A stretch of 64,000 nt of DNA from JAKOUL01 sp035378845 (GCA_035378845.1 DAOSUP010000002.1:62001-126000), one strand, 5' to 3'; counted from the first letter of the stretch, positions 25,864 through 34,942 are shown. Program-made: numbers and translations. Notes: generated by a model from the sequence alone, not told the origin.

Positions 25864-26434
25864 TTAAAACACCTCCTAATTTAAGAAAATTCTTGATAAT
25901 TTTATTCCCTGAAGGAGTAAATACTGATTCAGGGTGAAATTGGAGCCCATAGACAGGATAATCCTCATATTGAATTCCCATAATCAGTTTGTCAGAAGTC
26001 CATGCAATAATTTTCAGAGATGAGGGCAAAGAATCTATGTCCACTATGAGTGAATGATATCTTGTTGCTAGAAATGAATCTTCTACCTCATTAAAAATAG
26101 GATTTTGCAAATGATAAATAAGAGATACTTTGCCATGTACAGGGATAGGAGCTCTAATAATTTTTGCTCCAAGAGCAGAGGCTATAACTTGATGTCCCAA
26201 ACATATACCTAAAATAGGAAGTTTATCTTTAAATTCCTTAACTATAGGAATACTTATCCCTGCATTTTCAGGGATAGATGGCCCGGGAGAAATTACTATT
26301 GCCTTTGGATTTAAATTATATATATCCTCTATTGAGATTTTATCATTTCTATAGACAGCTACTTCAGAAAATTCTGATATACACTGATATAGATTATAAG
26401 TAAAAGAATCATAATTATCTATTAACAAAATCAT
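25856..26434 (-). CDS. trpG: Anthranilate synthase glutamine amidotransferase subunit
   Basis: A 192-residue class I glutamine amidotransferase providing ammonia to TrpE. Seen: LLIDNYDSFTYNL at the start, VISPGPSIP, the nucleophile in PILGICLGHQVIA near residue 79, and the His/Glu pair in GLQFHPESVFT near residue 170. In some organisms this subunit also serves folate synthesis (PabA). The start lies 20 bases inside the 3' end of trpE, so the two subunits are translationally coupled. Confidence 0.94.
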   Translation of the reverse strand: MILLIDNYDSFTYNLYQCISEFSEVAVYRNDKISIEDIYNLNPKAIVISPGPSIPENAGISIPIVKEFKDKLPILGICLGHQVIASALGAKIIRAPIPVHGKVSLIYHLQNPIFNEVEDSFLATRYHSLIVDIDSLPSSLKIIAWTSDKLIMGIQYEDYPVYGLQFHPESVFTPSGNKIIKNFLKLGGVLNG

Positions 26435-27833
26435 AGCCCAATTCCCCCGCTATCTTTATAGCCTCAATAAGAGCCTTTGCCTTACTCATTGTTTCCAAAT
26501 ACTCCCTTTCAGGAACTGAATCATATACAATTCCAGCTCCACTCTGGATATAAAGATCATCTCCCTTCAAAAAGAATGTTCTTATAGAGATACAAGTATC
26601 AAGATTCCCATTTAGAGAGAGATATCCTATGCCCCCTGCATAAGGACCTCTCTTATATCTTTCTAATTCTTCTATAATCTCCATTGCTCTTACTTTTGGA
26701 GCTCCTGAAACTGTACCTGCAGGAAAACATGCTCTGAAGACCTCTAATGGATGAATCTCTGGTTTAATCTTACAAGATACATTGCTCACAAGATGCATCA
26801 CATGAGAATACTTCTCAATCTCCATAATTCTCTCAGGTATAACTGTCCCAATCTTTGCGACTTTACCAAGATCATTTCTTGCAAGATCAAGAAGCATAGT
26901 ATGTTCAGCTTTCTCCTTCTCATCATTCATTAATTCTTGTTCCAAAGATAAATCTTCCTCCTCTGTTTTCCCTCTTCTTCTTGTACCAGCTATAGGTCTT
27001 ACTTCTGCTCTATCTCCTTCCACTTTAACCAGTGCTTCTGGCGAAGAACCAATAAGATAGACATCTTTAAACTTCAAGTAAAACATGTATGGGGAAGGAT
27101 TAATCAATCTCAAAGCTCTATAAAGAAGATACGGATCATATGAGTATTTAGTATGAAATCTCTGAGAATAAACTACCTGAAAGATCTCCCCTGCTTTTAT
27201 GTACTCTATAGCTTTTTCCACATTTTTTTCATACTCCTCTTCAGGTATTTCATGTTCCACATTAAGAACAACTTTCGGATATCTTAATTCGGGAATTGTT
27301 CTTTTAAATATACTTTTTATCTCTTCTAATTTTTCTTCAATCTCTGCTTTTGTAGAAGAATCCTGAGCTTTTTCCTCTGGAACAAGAAAGATAACACTAA
27401 TTCTTCTTTTAAGGTGGTCAAAAACTACTAAAAAGTCCACTAATTGAAATTCTGCCAGAGGAAAATTCAAATCATCCTTAGTTAACTCAGGGATTTTTTC
27501 CCATTGTCTTATAACATCATAGCTAAAATATCCTACAAGTCCCCCTATAAATTGCGGTATATCTTCCATATTGTTTATATTTAGTACAGGAAACCTTTCA
27601 GAAAGATAAGAAATAATGTCAAAATTAGTATCTCTTGGAAAAGATAACACCTCTTTTGGTCCCCAACCTAAAAATGAATATCTTCCTACCCTTTCTCCCC
27701 CTTCTGCACTCTCAAGTAGAAATAAATAATCTTCATCTTTTATCTTCAAAAGTAGGCTGGAAGGAGTCTCATAATCTCCTGGAAAATCAAAGATCAAAGG
27801 AACATAATTCATATTAACTTTTTCCAATCCCAA
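26415..27833 (-). CDS. trpE: Anthranilate synthase component I
   Basis: A 472-residue enzyme making anthranilate from chorismate. Seen: the tryptophan feedback site LLESAEGGERVGRYSFLG near residue 37, GGLVGYFSYD, PIAGTRRRGKTEEED near residue 278, and the C-terminal catalytic block with VSNVSCKI, FPAGTVSGAPKVRAMEII and YAGGIGYLS. The operon order is E-G-D-C-F-B-A. Two TTG starts are possible, 27833 and 27827, both after GGGAGGTGA; the second has the better spacing. Expression is controlled by the T-box leader just upstream, and activity by tryptophan at the LLES site. Confidence 0.94.
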   Translation of the reverse strand: MGLEKVNMNYVPLIFDFPGDYETPSSLLLKIKDEDYLFLLESAEGGERVGRYSFLGWGPKEVLSFPRDTNFDIISYLSERFPVLNINNMEDIPQFIGGLVGYFSYDVIRQWEKIPELTKDDLNFPLAEFQLVDFLVVFDHLKRRISVIFLVPEEKAQDSSTKAEIEEKLEEIKSIFKRTIPELRYPKVVLNVEHEIPEEEYEKNVEKAIEYIKAGEIFQVVYSQRFHTKYSYDPYLLYRALRLINPSPYMFYLKFKDVYLIGSSPEALVKVEGDRAEVRPIAGTRRRGKTEEEDLSLEQELMNDEKEKAEHTMLLDLARNDLGKVAKIGTVIPERIMEIEKYSHVMHLVSNVSCKIKPEIHPLEVFRACFPAGTVSGAPKVRAMEIIEELERYKRGPYAGGIGYLSLNGNLDTCISIRTFFLKGDDLYIQSGAGIVYDSVPEREYLETMSKAKALIEAIKIAGELGYDFVNR

Positions 27834-27860
27834 TCACCTCCCTAAACAAATCTATAAATA

Positions 27861-27899
27861 AAAAAAACCCTCTCGCCCCTAAGAAGGGCGAGAGGGTTT
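27861..27899 (-). terminator. Regulated terminator of the trp T-box
   Basis: Stem CCCTCTCGCCC (27868-27878) pairs perfectly with GGGCGAGAGGG (27886-27896), extended by three A-U pairs, followed on the minus strand by a run of eight U residues. It ends transcription when tRNA-Trp is charged. Confidence 0.92.
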
Positions 27900-28177
27900 A
27901 CTCTCACGGTACCACCTTCGTTAAGCATATTAAACGCTCAACTCTTTCTTTCGGGTACGGGAGTACATTATTGCTCCGATACCCTTTGCCTTGATAACGG
28001 TGGCAGCTCCGACAAAGCTTACTCAGGAATACCTATCTTCCCTTTCAGTTTGCAGCTCCCAGGACCATTCACTCTCTGCGCTGATAACCGGCTTCCACCT
28101 TACCCGGTCTCTCTGGATCCCGCTTGAAAGCTACTCTTCCTGTTCACAGCCTTTAGGAAAAGTATCTCTTTCTTTAA
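27861..28177 (-). ncRNA. T-box riboswitch specific for tRNA-Trp (trp operon leader)
   Basis: About 315 bases of structured leader on the minus strand ahead of trpE. Seen: stem I whose base pairs CAGGA (near 28143-28139) with UCCUG (28064-28060); an S-turn AGUA on the 5' side; GAA followed by the specifier codon UGG (28065-28067) on the 3' side, so tryptophan; a stem III with GGGUA/UACCC; the T-box element GGUGGUACCG (27907-27916) that binds the tRNA 3' end; and a strong terminator (27861-27899). Known mechanism: uncharged tRNA-Trp stabilises the antiterminator and lets the polymerase continue into trpE. The variable T-box base is U, which predicts an A (or wobble G) discriminator base in tRNA-Trp. 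Confidence 0.95.
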
Positions 28178-28183
28178 AGAAGC

Positions 28184-28212
28184 ATTATACATCAATAAAA
28201 AAAATTTTGCAA
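28184..28212 (-). promoter_or_regulatory. Promoter of the trp T-box transcript
   Basis: On the minus strand TTGCAA (28207-28212), a 17-base spacer and TATAAT (28184-28189). It ends two bases before the mnmA stop region, so trp transcription begins right at the mnmA 3' end. Confidence 0.7.
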
Positions 28213-28213
28213 G

Positions 28214-29278
28214 TCAAATCTTTTCAATAACACCTGCACAAAGAAGATAATTATCTTTATAACAAACCAGTATTTGCCCTGGAGTTACAGCCCATTGGGG
28301 AGATTCAAAGTGTAAAAAAACTTTATCCTCTGAAAGAATTTTTAATATTCCAGGAGACGGTTCCATATTATGCCTTATCATTGCTTCAACACTAATTTCA
28401 TTATCTTCAGGCACTCCTGAAGGAAAATTCACATTAACTGCATAAACATCTTTAGAAAAGATCTCTTCTCTTTCAGCAACAATCACATCACCTGTAGAAA
28501 TATCTATACTTTTTACATACATTGGCTTTCCTAAAGCTACATTCAGTCCCCTTCTCTGTCCAATAGTAAAAGAATATATTCCTCTATGTTTTCCTATCTC
28601 CTTACCATCTTCAGTAATAATTCTGCCAGGCTTTTCATCAACATATTTTGCCAAAAAACTTTTATAATTATTTCCAGGCAAAAAACATATCTCCTGACTT
28701 TCTACTTTATCAGCAACAAATAGCCCATTTTCTTTAGCAATCTTTCTTACTTCTTTTTTTGTAAAATTTCCTAAAGGGAACAAAGATTTTTTAATCTGCT
28801 CTTGAGTTAACATTCCCAAAAAATATGATTGATCTTTTTTACTATCTTTTGCTCTTTTTAAAAAATATACGTTTCTACCCTCATCATACACTTTTAAAAC
28901 ATAATGACCTGTAGCAAAATATTTCGCTCCAAGTTCTTCTGCCTTTTTCATAAGCAGATCAAACTTTATAAGATTATTGCAAAAAACACAAGGATTAGGG
29001 GTATATCCATTCAAATAAGAGTCAATAAAATACCTACTAATTTTTTCTTCAAACTCTTTCCTTAGATCTACTACAAAGTGAGGAATCCCTAAATAATGAG
29101 CAATTTGGGTTGCATCATTGATGGAACTCTCTGAAACACAAGCCTCATATCTCTCAGAAGGTGAAACTCCTATATTCATAGTAATACCAATAACATCATA
29201 TCCTTCTTCTTTTAAAAGAAGAGTTGCGACTGAACTATCTATACCACCACTCATTCCCACAGCAACTTTTTTCTTCAT
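28214..29278 (-). CDS. mnmA: tRNA 2-thiouridylase MnmA
   Basis: A 354-residue enzyme that adds sulfur to U34 of Lys, Glu and Gln tRNAs. Seen: the PP-loop GMSGGIDSSVATLL near residue 8, catalytic Cys in TPNPCVFCNNLIKF near residue 97, the ATGHYV loop, DQSYFLGMLTQEQ, the second catalytic Cys in SQEICFLPGNNYKSF near residue 199, and HRGIYSFTIGQRRGL. Full length for the family. It has its own strong promoter in the divergent region with the ROK gene, and the trp T-box promoter starts at its end. Confidence 0.95.
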   Translation of the reverse strand: MKKKVAVGMSGGIDSSVATLLLKEEGYDVIGITMNIGVSPSERYEACVSESSINDATQIAHYLGIPHFVVDLRKEFEEKISRYFIDSYLNGYTPNPCVFCNNLIKFDLLMKKAEELGAKYFATGHYVLKVYDEGRNVYFLKRAKDSKKDQSYFLGMLTQEQIKKSLFPLGNFTKKEVRKIAKENGLFVADKVESQEICFLPGNNYKSFLAKYVDEKPGRIITEDGKEIGKHRGIYSFTIGQRRGLNVALGKPMYVKSIDISTGDVIVAEREEIFSKDVYAVNVNFPSGVPEDNEISVEAMIRHNMEPSPGILKILSEDKVFLHFESPQWAVTPGQILVCYKDNYLLCAGVIEKI

Positions 29279-29314
29279 TTTATACCTTTTTAGTAGAGAT
29301 TTACAAGTACGAAA

Positions 29315-29344
29315 ATTATATAATTAATATAACGTTTATGTCAA
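29315..29344 (-). promoter_or_regulatory. mnmA promoter
   Basis: Minus strand TTGACA (29339-29344), 18-base spacer, TATAAT (29315-29320): both hexamers are consensus, 37 bases before the mnmA start. Confidence 0.75.
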
Positions 29345-29399
29345 ACCTAACAAATACAGAAAAAGATCTAAACTAAAATAGGGAAAATTTTTCTATTCC

Positions 29400-29428
29400 T
29401 TGACAAATTCTTTTCTTTGATATATTTT
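29400..29428 (+). promoter_or_regulatory. Promoter of the ROK regulator gene
   Basis: TTGACA (29400-29405), 17-base spacer, TATTTT (29423-29428), followed 47 bases later by the ATG with GGGGGG at 29465-29470 as ribosome site. Divergent from the mnmA promoter. Confidence 0.65.
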
Positions 29429-29474
29429 TTAAAAAAGAATTAATATCTTTAATAAATTAAAAAATGGGGGGAAT

Positions 29475-30638
29475 ATGCAAATAGGAAGACCACAGTTAAT
29501 TGATGAGGTAAATAAGGGGCAAATATTACAACTTCTTAGAGAAGAAGGACCTATCTCACGAGCAGAAATAGCCAGAAGACTTGGTTTAAGCCGACCTACA
29601 GTCTCAACTCATGTTAAAGAGCTAATTAACGAAGGAGTTGTTATTGAGGTAGGAAAGGGAAAAAGTACTAAGGGAAGAAAAGGGATTCTTCTTCAATATA
29701 ATGCAAAACATGGATACTTTTTAGCTGGGGATATAGAAGGCTCACTTATGAGATTTGCCATTTCTGACCTCTGCGGAGACCTCTTATACGAAAAGGTGCT
29801 CTTCCTAAAAGATCTTAGAGGAAAAAATATGATGCGACCTGAACATCTTGCAACCATACTGATGGAATTCTTAGCAGAAAGTAATGTACCATTTGAAAAA
29901 ATAAAGGTAATAGCTATTGGTATTGCTGGAATTATAGAAGAGGGAAAGTTAATCTTTGCCCCCAATTTACCTGAATGGAATCATGCTTCTCTCTTTTCAA
30001 TTTTAAAAAATAGCTTCCCTGAAGCTTCTATCATCCTTGAGAATGACGTAAATATGGCAGTAATGGGTGAACTTTGGAAAGGAGCGGGAAAAGGTTATAA
30101 AAACATAGTATATATGAACTTAAGTACTGGTATAGGAGCAGGAATAGTGATAAATGAAAAACTATATGAAGGAAGTAATAAGTTTGCAGGTGAGATTGCA
30201 TACATGGCCATAGATAATTACATTGAAAATTATCCTGGAGTTGAATATACACCGTTAGGAGCATTAGAATGGGTTGCTTCTGGTGCACAAATTATCCAGA
30301 AAGCAAAAGCAATAAATGAAAAATATACCATGCTTGAGAAAATTTTTGATGATTATCAAAAAAGCGATGGGATAAAAACCATTATTGATAGAGCCAGTGA
30401 GTGTTTAGGAAAGGCTATTGTAAATATAGTAAGTATTGTAGATCCAGAAGTTGTAATTATAGGTGGCATTGTAGGGAGATTTTTGGATATTTTAATTGAT
30501 AAAATGCAAACCACTATTAAATTCTATCTTCCAATTCCTGTAAAGATTATTCCATCTGCATTATATCCCAAAACAGTAGTTTATGGAGCTATTTGTAGAG
30601 CCTTGAATTTATATCACGCAAAACCTACAATTGCTTAG
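29475..30638 (+). CDS. ROK-family transcriptional regulator
   Basis: A 387-residue repressor-type ROK protein. Residues about 20-60 form a winged helix-turn-helix (PISRAEIARRLGLSRPTVSTHVKELINEGV). The rest has the sugar-kinase-like ROK fold with NLSTGIGAGIVINEKLYEG near residue 220 and PEVVIIGGIVG near residue 325. The kinase phosphate motif DxGxT is replaced by GDIEGS, and the usual zinc motif CxCGxxGCxE is absent (GVEYTPLGALEW stands there). It is therefore probably a sugar-sensing regulator without kinase activity and with an altered effector site. No sugar gene is adjacent. It could be a regulator of one of the glycan loci in this window, which sequence cannot decide. Confidence 0.85.
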   Translation: MQIGRPQLIDEVNKGQILQLLREEGPISRAEIARRLGLSRPTVSTHVKELINEGVVIEVGKGKSTKGRKGILLQYNAKHGYFLAGDIEGSLMRFAISDLCGDLLYEKVLFLKDLRGKNMMRPEHLATILMEFLAESNVPFEKIKVIAIGIAGIIEEGKLIFAPNLPEWNHASLFSILKNSFPEASIILENDVNMAVMGELWKGAGKGYKNIVYMNLSTGIGAGIVINEKLYEGSNKFAGEIAYMAIDNYIENYPGVEYTPLGALEWVASGAQIIQKAKAINEKYTMLEKIFDDYQKSDGIKTIIDRASECLGKAIVNIVSIVDPEVVIIGGIVGRFLDILIDKMQTTIKFYLPIPVKIIPSALYPKTVVYGAICRALNLYHAKPTIA

Positions 30639-31480
30639 ATATCAATAATTTTTATTGCTCTTTCTAACCTTTCCTTCCATTTTTCCAATTTATCCAAATA
30701 TCCAAAAGTAGGTTTATAAATCTCCAAATTTTCTTTTTTAAAGATTACCGTATTATGTTCATGTCCACAGATTACATACCTAACCCTACCATCTTCTATA
30801 AGTATTTCACCCAATTTTTCACTCCCAAGATACGCTGAAAAGAAATTTTTCATATGGAGAAGCTCCTTAAAAGGTACAGTATGAGTAACAGCTACTATCT
30901 TCTTCTCTTTCTCTACTTTTTCCAAAGAATTTTTTAATTCATCCTGCATTATCTCACAAATCTCTACATTATTAAGCTTTCTTCCATAAGAATCATAGAA
31001 ATCCACAAGTTTCCAAAAAGTTTCTCTCCAGCGTAAACCATCATATATTCCTTTCTCATACTCTTCTATAGAATAGGCTTCACTTCCAAAGGAATAATCA
31101 TACCATCCTAATGTTCCTACAAAAGCTATATCTCCTATTAGTAATGGATTTTCTGGAAGAAAATGAATGTTATATTTACCACAGAGATCTGGTATCATCT
31201 TCTTATATTTCTGGTCACTACTGATATCTTTTTCCTTCCATATATCATGATTACCAGGTACAAAAATCTTAACACCTGAAAGCGCAGCAAAAAATTCAAA
31301 GAAGAGTTCTATCTCCCATAACTTTGCAGAAATATCACCTGCAATTACAAATACATTTACATTTTCCTTTTCTATCTCCTCAAAAATATTTTTTATAAAA
31401 ATACTTTCTTCATCTTTTTCAAAACCATTTCTTAATCTTATAAAATCAAGATGCAGGTCAGATAAAGCCAAAATTCTCAT
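30635..31480 (-). CDS. Calcineurin-like metallophosphoesterase
   Basis: A 281-residue cytoplasmic metallophosphoesterase. Seen in order: SDLHLDF near residue 7, VIAGDIS near residue 45, FVPGNHDIW near residue 73, AVTHTVPF near residue 198 and ICGHEHNTV near residue 238. These are the five metal-binding motifs of the family, so the two-metal site is intact. Substrate not readable. The stop overlaps the convergent ROK gene by four bases, and its start overlaps the CvpA-like gene by four. Confidence 0.88.
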   Translation of the reverse strand: MRILALSDLHLDFIRLRNGFEKDEESIFIKNIFEEIEKENVNVFVIAGDISAKLWEIELFFEFFAALSGVKIFVPGNHDIWKEKDISSDQKYKKMIPDLCGKYNIHFLPENPLLIGDIAFVGTLGWYDYSFGSEAYSIEEYEKGIYDGLRWRETFWKLVDFYDSYGRKLNNVEICEIMQDELKNSLEKVEKEKKIVAVTHTVPFKELLHMKNFFSAYLGSEKLGEILIEDGRVRYVICGHEHNTVIFKKENLEIYKPTFGYLDKLEKWKERLERAIKIIDI

Positions 31481-31884
31481 AGGATAAACTTTAAAATATT
31501 AAGAATTCCAAAAACCACAGGTTTTATAAAAGAAAAAACAACTGAATTGTTCAAAATCTGCGTCCTATATGCGGGTGGTAAGTAATTAATGAGGACCCCA
31601 TATAAAATTATAAGAATTCCTCCTCCAATAATAACCCTCAGTAAAAATGATGGAAGAGTCATTAGAAGATAAGAAAAAATAAAAGTAATAATAAATCCTG
31701 CCAAATTCGCAGGAATATGAGAAGGAATTTTTATATACTCCATATACAATGGAAGAAGATAGGCTGAAAGGAAGATAGCAATAATCACCGAAAAAATCAA
31801 AGCCAATTTGTTAGAAAAGACTTCTTTTAATCCTTTTAAAGCAAGTCCCAATATGGTTAATGCACAAATCAAATCAAAGATCAT
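31477..31884 (-). CDS. CvpA-like membrane protein
   Basis: About 135 residues with four hydrophobic segments. FDLICALTILGLALKGLKEVFSNKL at the start resembles the CvpA (colicin V production) family, whose members begin with a D-hydrophobic helix and a G..KG/RG turn; the C-terminal part is short. The longer frame starts at TTG 31902 but includes the Shine-Dalgarno GGGGTGA, so the ATG at 31884 is preferred. It sits between a zinc dehydrogenase and the phosphoesterase in one operon. Function unknown. Confidence 0.6.
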   Translation of the reverse strand: MIFDLICALTILGLALKGLKEVFSNKLALIFSVIIAIFLSAYLLPLYMEYIKIPSHIPANLAGFIITFIFSYLLMTLPSFLLRVIIGGGILIILYGVLINYLPPAYRTQILNNSVVFSFIKPVVFGILNILKFIL

Positions 31885-31891
31885 TTCTACA

Positions 31892-32908
31892 TCACCCCTC
31901 AAAGGTTATTATAATTCTAAGCCCTTTCCCACTTAAACCTATCTCTATTGCTTTGTCAATAGCATCTAAAGGAAATTTGTGGGAAACGATCTTTTCCACA
32001 TTAATTCTTTTCTCTTTTATTAGAGAAAGAGCTCTACTATTTGTAAGTGGATTTACAAAGGATCCCATTATACTAAGCTCCCTCTCATATATATCAAAAG
32101 GAGAGATCTCCAAAAATCCATTAAAGGGGGATACTCCAAATATCAAAATTTTTCCTCCCCTTCTTGCACAATCCATTGCAGTTTTAACCGTTTCAACTCT
32201 TCCTACAGCTTCAATACTCACATCTACTCCTCTATTATCAGTAATATCCTTTACAACCTTAAAAACATCTTCATTTATAGGATCTATAACACAAAAAGCT
32301 CCTAATTCAAGGGCTAACCTTCTCTTCTCCTCGTAAGGTTCTACCACAATAACTTTTTCTGCTCCATAGATAAGAGAGAGTTGTAAAAGAATCAACCCTA
32401 AAGCTCCTCCTCCTACTATCAGAACGGAATCTCCTATCTTCATTCCTATTCTTTCAATACCATGAAGAGCACAGGCAACAGGCTCCATCATTGCCCCTTC
32501 TATCGGGGTCAGATCTTGAGGAAGCTTATAAGCCTGTTTAAATGGAACTGCACAGTAATCTGCAAATCCTCCATTTAAGTCAACTCCTAAAGCAGTACGA
32601 TTTTCACAAAGATTTATCTCACCTCTTCTACAAAAATAGCAGTATCCACAAACAATATTGGGGTCAATTGCTACCAGATCACCAATTTTTAATCCATCTA
32701 CTTTCTCCCCAACTTCCACAACTTCTCCTGCAAATTCATGTCCTCTTATTACCCCTTCCTTAGCTAACGTCTTTCCTGCAATAAGATGTAAATCAGTACC
32801 ACATATTCCTGAGGCAAGAACTTTCACAAGAACTTCATCACTCTTTATTTTAGGAATAGCACAATCTTTTAAAATTAATTTTCCCTTCTCCCAGATCGCA
32901 GAAAGCAT
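31892..32908 (-). CDS. Zinc-dependent alcohol/polyol dehydrogenase (MDR family)
   Basis: A 338-residue medium-chain dehydrogenase. Seen: ASGICGTDLHL near residue 35 and IRGHEFAGEVVEVG near residue 57 (catalytic zinc), structural zinc Cys in CGYCYFCRRGEINLC near residues 88-102, GGGALGLILLQL for NAD binding near residue 165, and VEPYEEKRRLALELGA. The pattern is that of sorbitol, threonine or 2,3-butanediol dehydrogenases; substrate open. First gene of an operon with the CvpA-like and phosphoesterase genes. Shorter than and not a close copy of the dehydrogenase at 20269-21498. Confidence 0.88.
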   Translation of the reverse strand: MLSAIWEKGKLILKDCAIPKIKSDEVLVKVLASGICGTDLHLIAGKTLAKEGVIRGHEFAGEVVEVGEKVDGLKIGDLVAIDPNIVCGYCYFCRRGEINLCENRTALGVDLNGGFADYCAVPFKQAYKLPQDLTPIEGAMMEPVACALHGIERIGMKIGDSVLIVGGGALGLILLQLSLIYGAEKVIVVEPYEEKRRLALELGAFCVIDPINEDVFKVVKDITDNRGVDVSIEAVGRVETVKTAMDCARRGGKILIFGVSPFNGFLEISPFDIYERELSIMGSFVNPLTNSRALSLIKEKRINVEKIVSHKFPLDAIDKAIEIGLSGKGLRIIITFEG

Positions 32909-33057
32909 AATTATTTCCTCTCCATTTTCTCATAATACAAATTGAAAACAATTCTATTTTACAACTTTAAATCTATGTAGTAAAATCTATAGTTACTTAA
33001 GTTAACTATTCCAAACTCCATACGATACAAAAATCTAACATTTAGGAGGGATGCAAA

Positions 33058-34191
33058 TTGAAGTATAGAAAAATGGGAAAACTTGATGTAAATGTTTCTG
33101 CATTAGGCTTCGGAACTATGAGACTTCCTACCTTAGGAAGTGAATCACAGATTGATGAACCAAAAGCCATAGAAATGATACGATATGCTATAGATCACGG
33201 AGTAAATTATGTGGATAGTGCCTATGGATATCATGGAGGACAGAGTGAAATATTAGTAGGAAAAGCTTTAAAAAACGGATATAGAGATAAGACTTATCTT
33301 GCCACAAAGCTTCCCGTATGGCTTGTAAATAAAAAAGAAGACATGGACAGACTTTTAAAAGAACAGTTGAAAAAATTGGATACAGATCATATTGATTTTT
33401 ATCTTCTTCACTCTCTAAATAAAGATAGCTGGAGAAAAATATATAATTTAGGAGCTCTTGAGTGGGGAGAGAAAATGAAAAAGGAAGGGCTTATTAAATA
33501 TTTTGGATTTTCCTTCCATGATGATCTAAATACCTTTAAAAATATTATTGATGCTCACAATTGGGATTTTTGTCAGATTCAGTACAATTATATGGATGTA
33601 AATTATCAGGCTGGAACAGACGGCTTAAAGTATGCAGCAAGCAAAGGAATAGGTGTGGTTGTTATGGAGCCTTTGAGAGGAGGAAAACTTGCAAGACCAC
33701 CAAAGGACGTGCAAGAGCTTATTGACAACTTTAAGATCAAAAGAAGTCCTGTAGAATGGGCACTTCTTTGGGTATGGAATCAGAAGGAAGTTTCAATGCT
33801 TCTTTCTGGTATGGGTACCTTAGAACAGGTAAAGGAAAATATTGAGATAGCTGAAAAATCAGATGTGGGAATTCTTACAGAAGAGGAGTTAGAGTTTATT
33901 GAAAAACTTAGACTTGCATTTCTCGGAAGGAAAACTATAGATTGTACTCAATGTGAATATTGTATGCCATGTCAATATGGAGTTAACATCCCAAGGAATT
34001 TCTATATATATAATGAGGGCGTTAGATATGAGGATTGGGGATCTGCTCGTTGGCAATATAACCATGAGATGGATCCTGAAGAAAGAGCCGAAAATTGCCA
34101 AGAATGTGGAGAATGCGAAACAAAGTGCCCTCAACACTTGCAAATACGAGAACTACTTAAGAAGGTCCATGGGACATTGGGTCAAAAATAA
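33058..34191 (+). CDS. Aldo/keto reductase with C-terminal [4Fe-4S] domain
   Basis: A 377-residue protein. Residues 1-285 form the AKR barrel with the catalytic tetrad in NYVDSAYGYHGGQSE (Asp, Tyr), LATKLP (Lys) and FYLLHS (His). Residues about 295-370 carry two Cys clusters, CTQCEYCMPCQYGVNIP and CQECGECETKCPQHL, as in ferredoxin-like iron-sulfur modules. Such AKR-ferredoxin fusions are common in anaerobes and probably use both NAD(P)H and an electron carrier. Start is TTG at 33058; AGGAGG at 33043-33048 is well spaced for it, while the ATG at 33051 is out of frame and reads only five codons. Confidence 0.9.
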   Translation: MKYRKMGKLDVNVSALGFGTMRLPTLGSESQIDEPKAIEMIRYAIDHGVNYVDSAYGYHGGQSEILVGKALKNGYRDKTYLATKLPVWLVNKKEDMDRLLKEQLKKLDTDHIDFYLLHSLNKDSWRKIYNLGALEWGEKMKKEGLIKYFGFSFHDDLNTFKNIIDAHNWDFCQIQYNYMDVNYQAGTDGLKYAASKGIGVVVMEPLRGGKLARPPKDVQELIDNFKIKRSPVEWALLWVWNQKEVSMLLSGMGTLEQVKENIEIAEKSDVGILTEEELEFIEKLRLAFLGRKTIDCTQCEYCMPCQYGVNIPRNFYIYNEGVRYEDWGSARWQYNHEMDPEERAENCQECGECETKCPQHLQIRELLKKVHGTLGQK

Positions 34192-34218
34192 AAGAGGGGT
34201 ATTTATTGCCCCTCTTTT
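34190..34218. terminator. Bidirectional terminator between the aldo/keto reductase and nth
   Basis: AAAAGAGGGG (34190-34199) pairs with CCCCTCTTTT (34209-34218) around a 9-base loop. U-rich runs exist on both sides, so it can end transcription from both convergent genes; the plus side includes the reductase stop and the minus side the nth stop. Confidence 0.85.
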
Positions 34219-34849
34219 ACACTTTAAAAGCAGAAGGACAAATATCTTTTAAAATACAACTTTCACAGATAGGATTTTTTGCCTTGCATACATTTCTTCC
34301 ATGAGATATTAAAAGGTAAGAAAAATCTGTCCATTCTTCTTGAGGAATTATACTCATCAATTCTTTTTCCAATTTATCTCTATCTTTTTCTTCACTCAAT
34401 TTAAATCTTTCAGAAAGACGAGATACATGAGTATCCACAACAATTCCTTCACTCTTACCATAACCAGCTGAAAGAACTACATTTGCCGTTTTTCTTGCTA
34501 CCCCAGGAAGCTTTAATAACTCTTCCATAGTATCAGGAACTTTTCCACCATATTCATCTAAAATTATCTGAGCGCAACTTTTTATATTTTTTGCCTTTGT
34601 CTTATAGTAATTCACTGACTTTATATCTTGTTCCAATTCTTCTAAAGGTACTTTTATATAATCTTCAATGGTTTTATATTTCTTAAAAAGTTTCTCTGTA
34701 ATCATATTAACTCTTTCATCGGTAGTCTGAGCAGAAAGAATAGTGGCTACAAGAAGTTCCCATGGATCTCGGAATTTTAATGCAATTTTAGGTTCATAGA
34801 CTTTTTTCAATCTATTAATAACTTCTATAGCAAACTCTCTTTTATCCAT
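34217..34849 (-). CDS. nth: Endonuclease III
   Basis: A 210-residue base-excision repair glycosylase/AP-lyase removing oxidised pyrimidines. Seen: ILSAQTTDERVN near residue 37, the helix-hairpin-helix LLKLPGVARKTANVVLSAG with the catalytic Lys near residue 120, VVDTHVSRLSERF with the catalytic Asp near residue 138, and the [4Fe-4S] ligands C-x6-C-x2-C-x5-C in CKAKNPICESCILKDIC. All catalytic residues are present. GGAGG precedes the ATG. Confidence 0.95.
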   Translation of the reverse strand: MDKREFAIEVINRLKKVYEPKIALKFRDPWELLVATILSAQTTDERVNMITEKLFKKYKTIEDYIKVPLEELEQDIKSVNYYKTKAKNIKSCAQIILDEYGGKVPDTMEELLKLPGVARKTANVVLSAGYGKSEGIVVDTHVSRLSERFKLSEEKDRDKLEKELMSIIPQEEWTDFSYLLISHGRNVCKAKNPICESCILKDICPSAFKV

Positions 34850-34942
34850 TTACAACACACCTCCAACAATCAACCTATTAAAGTTTAACATAAATTTGTA
34901 TAATCAAAATATAGCATTTAAAAAAAGGAAGGAGGACTCCGA

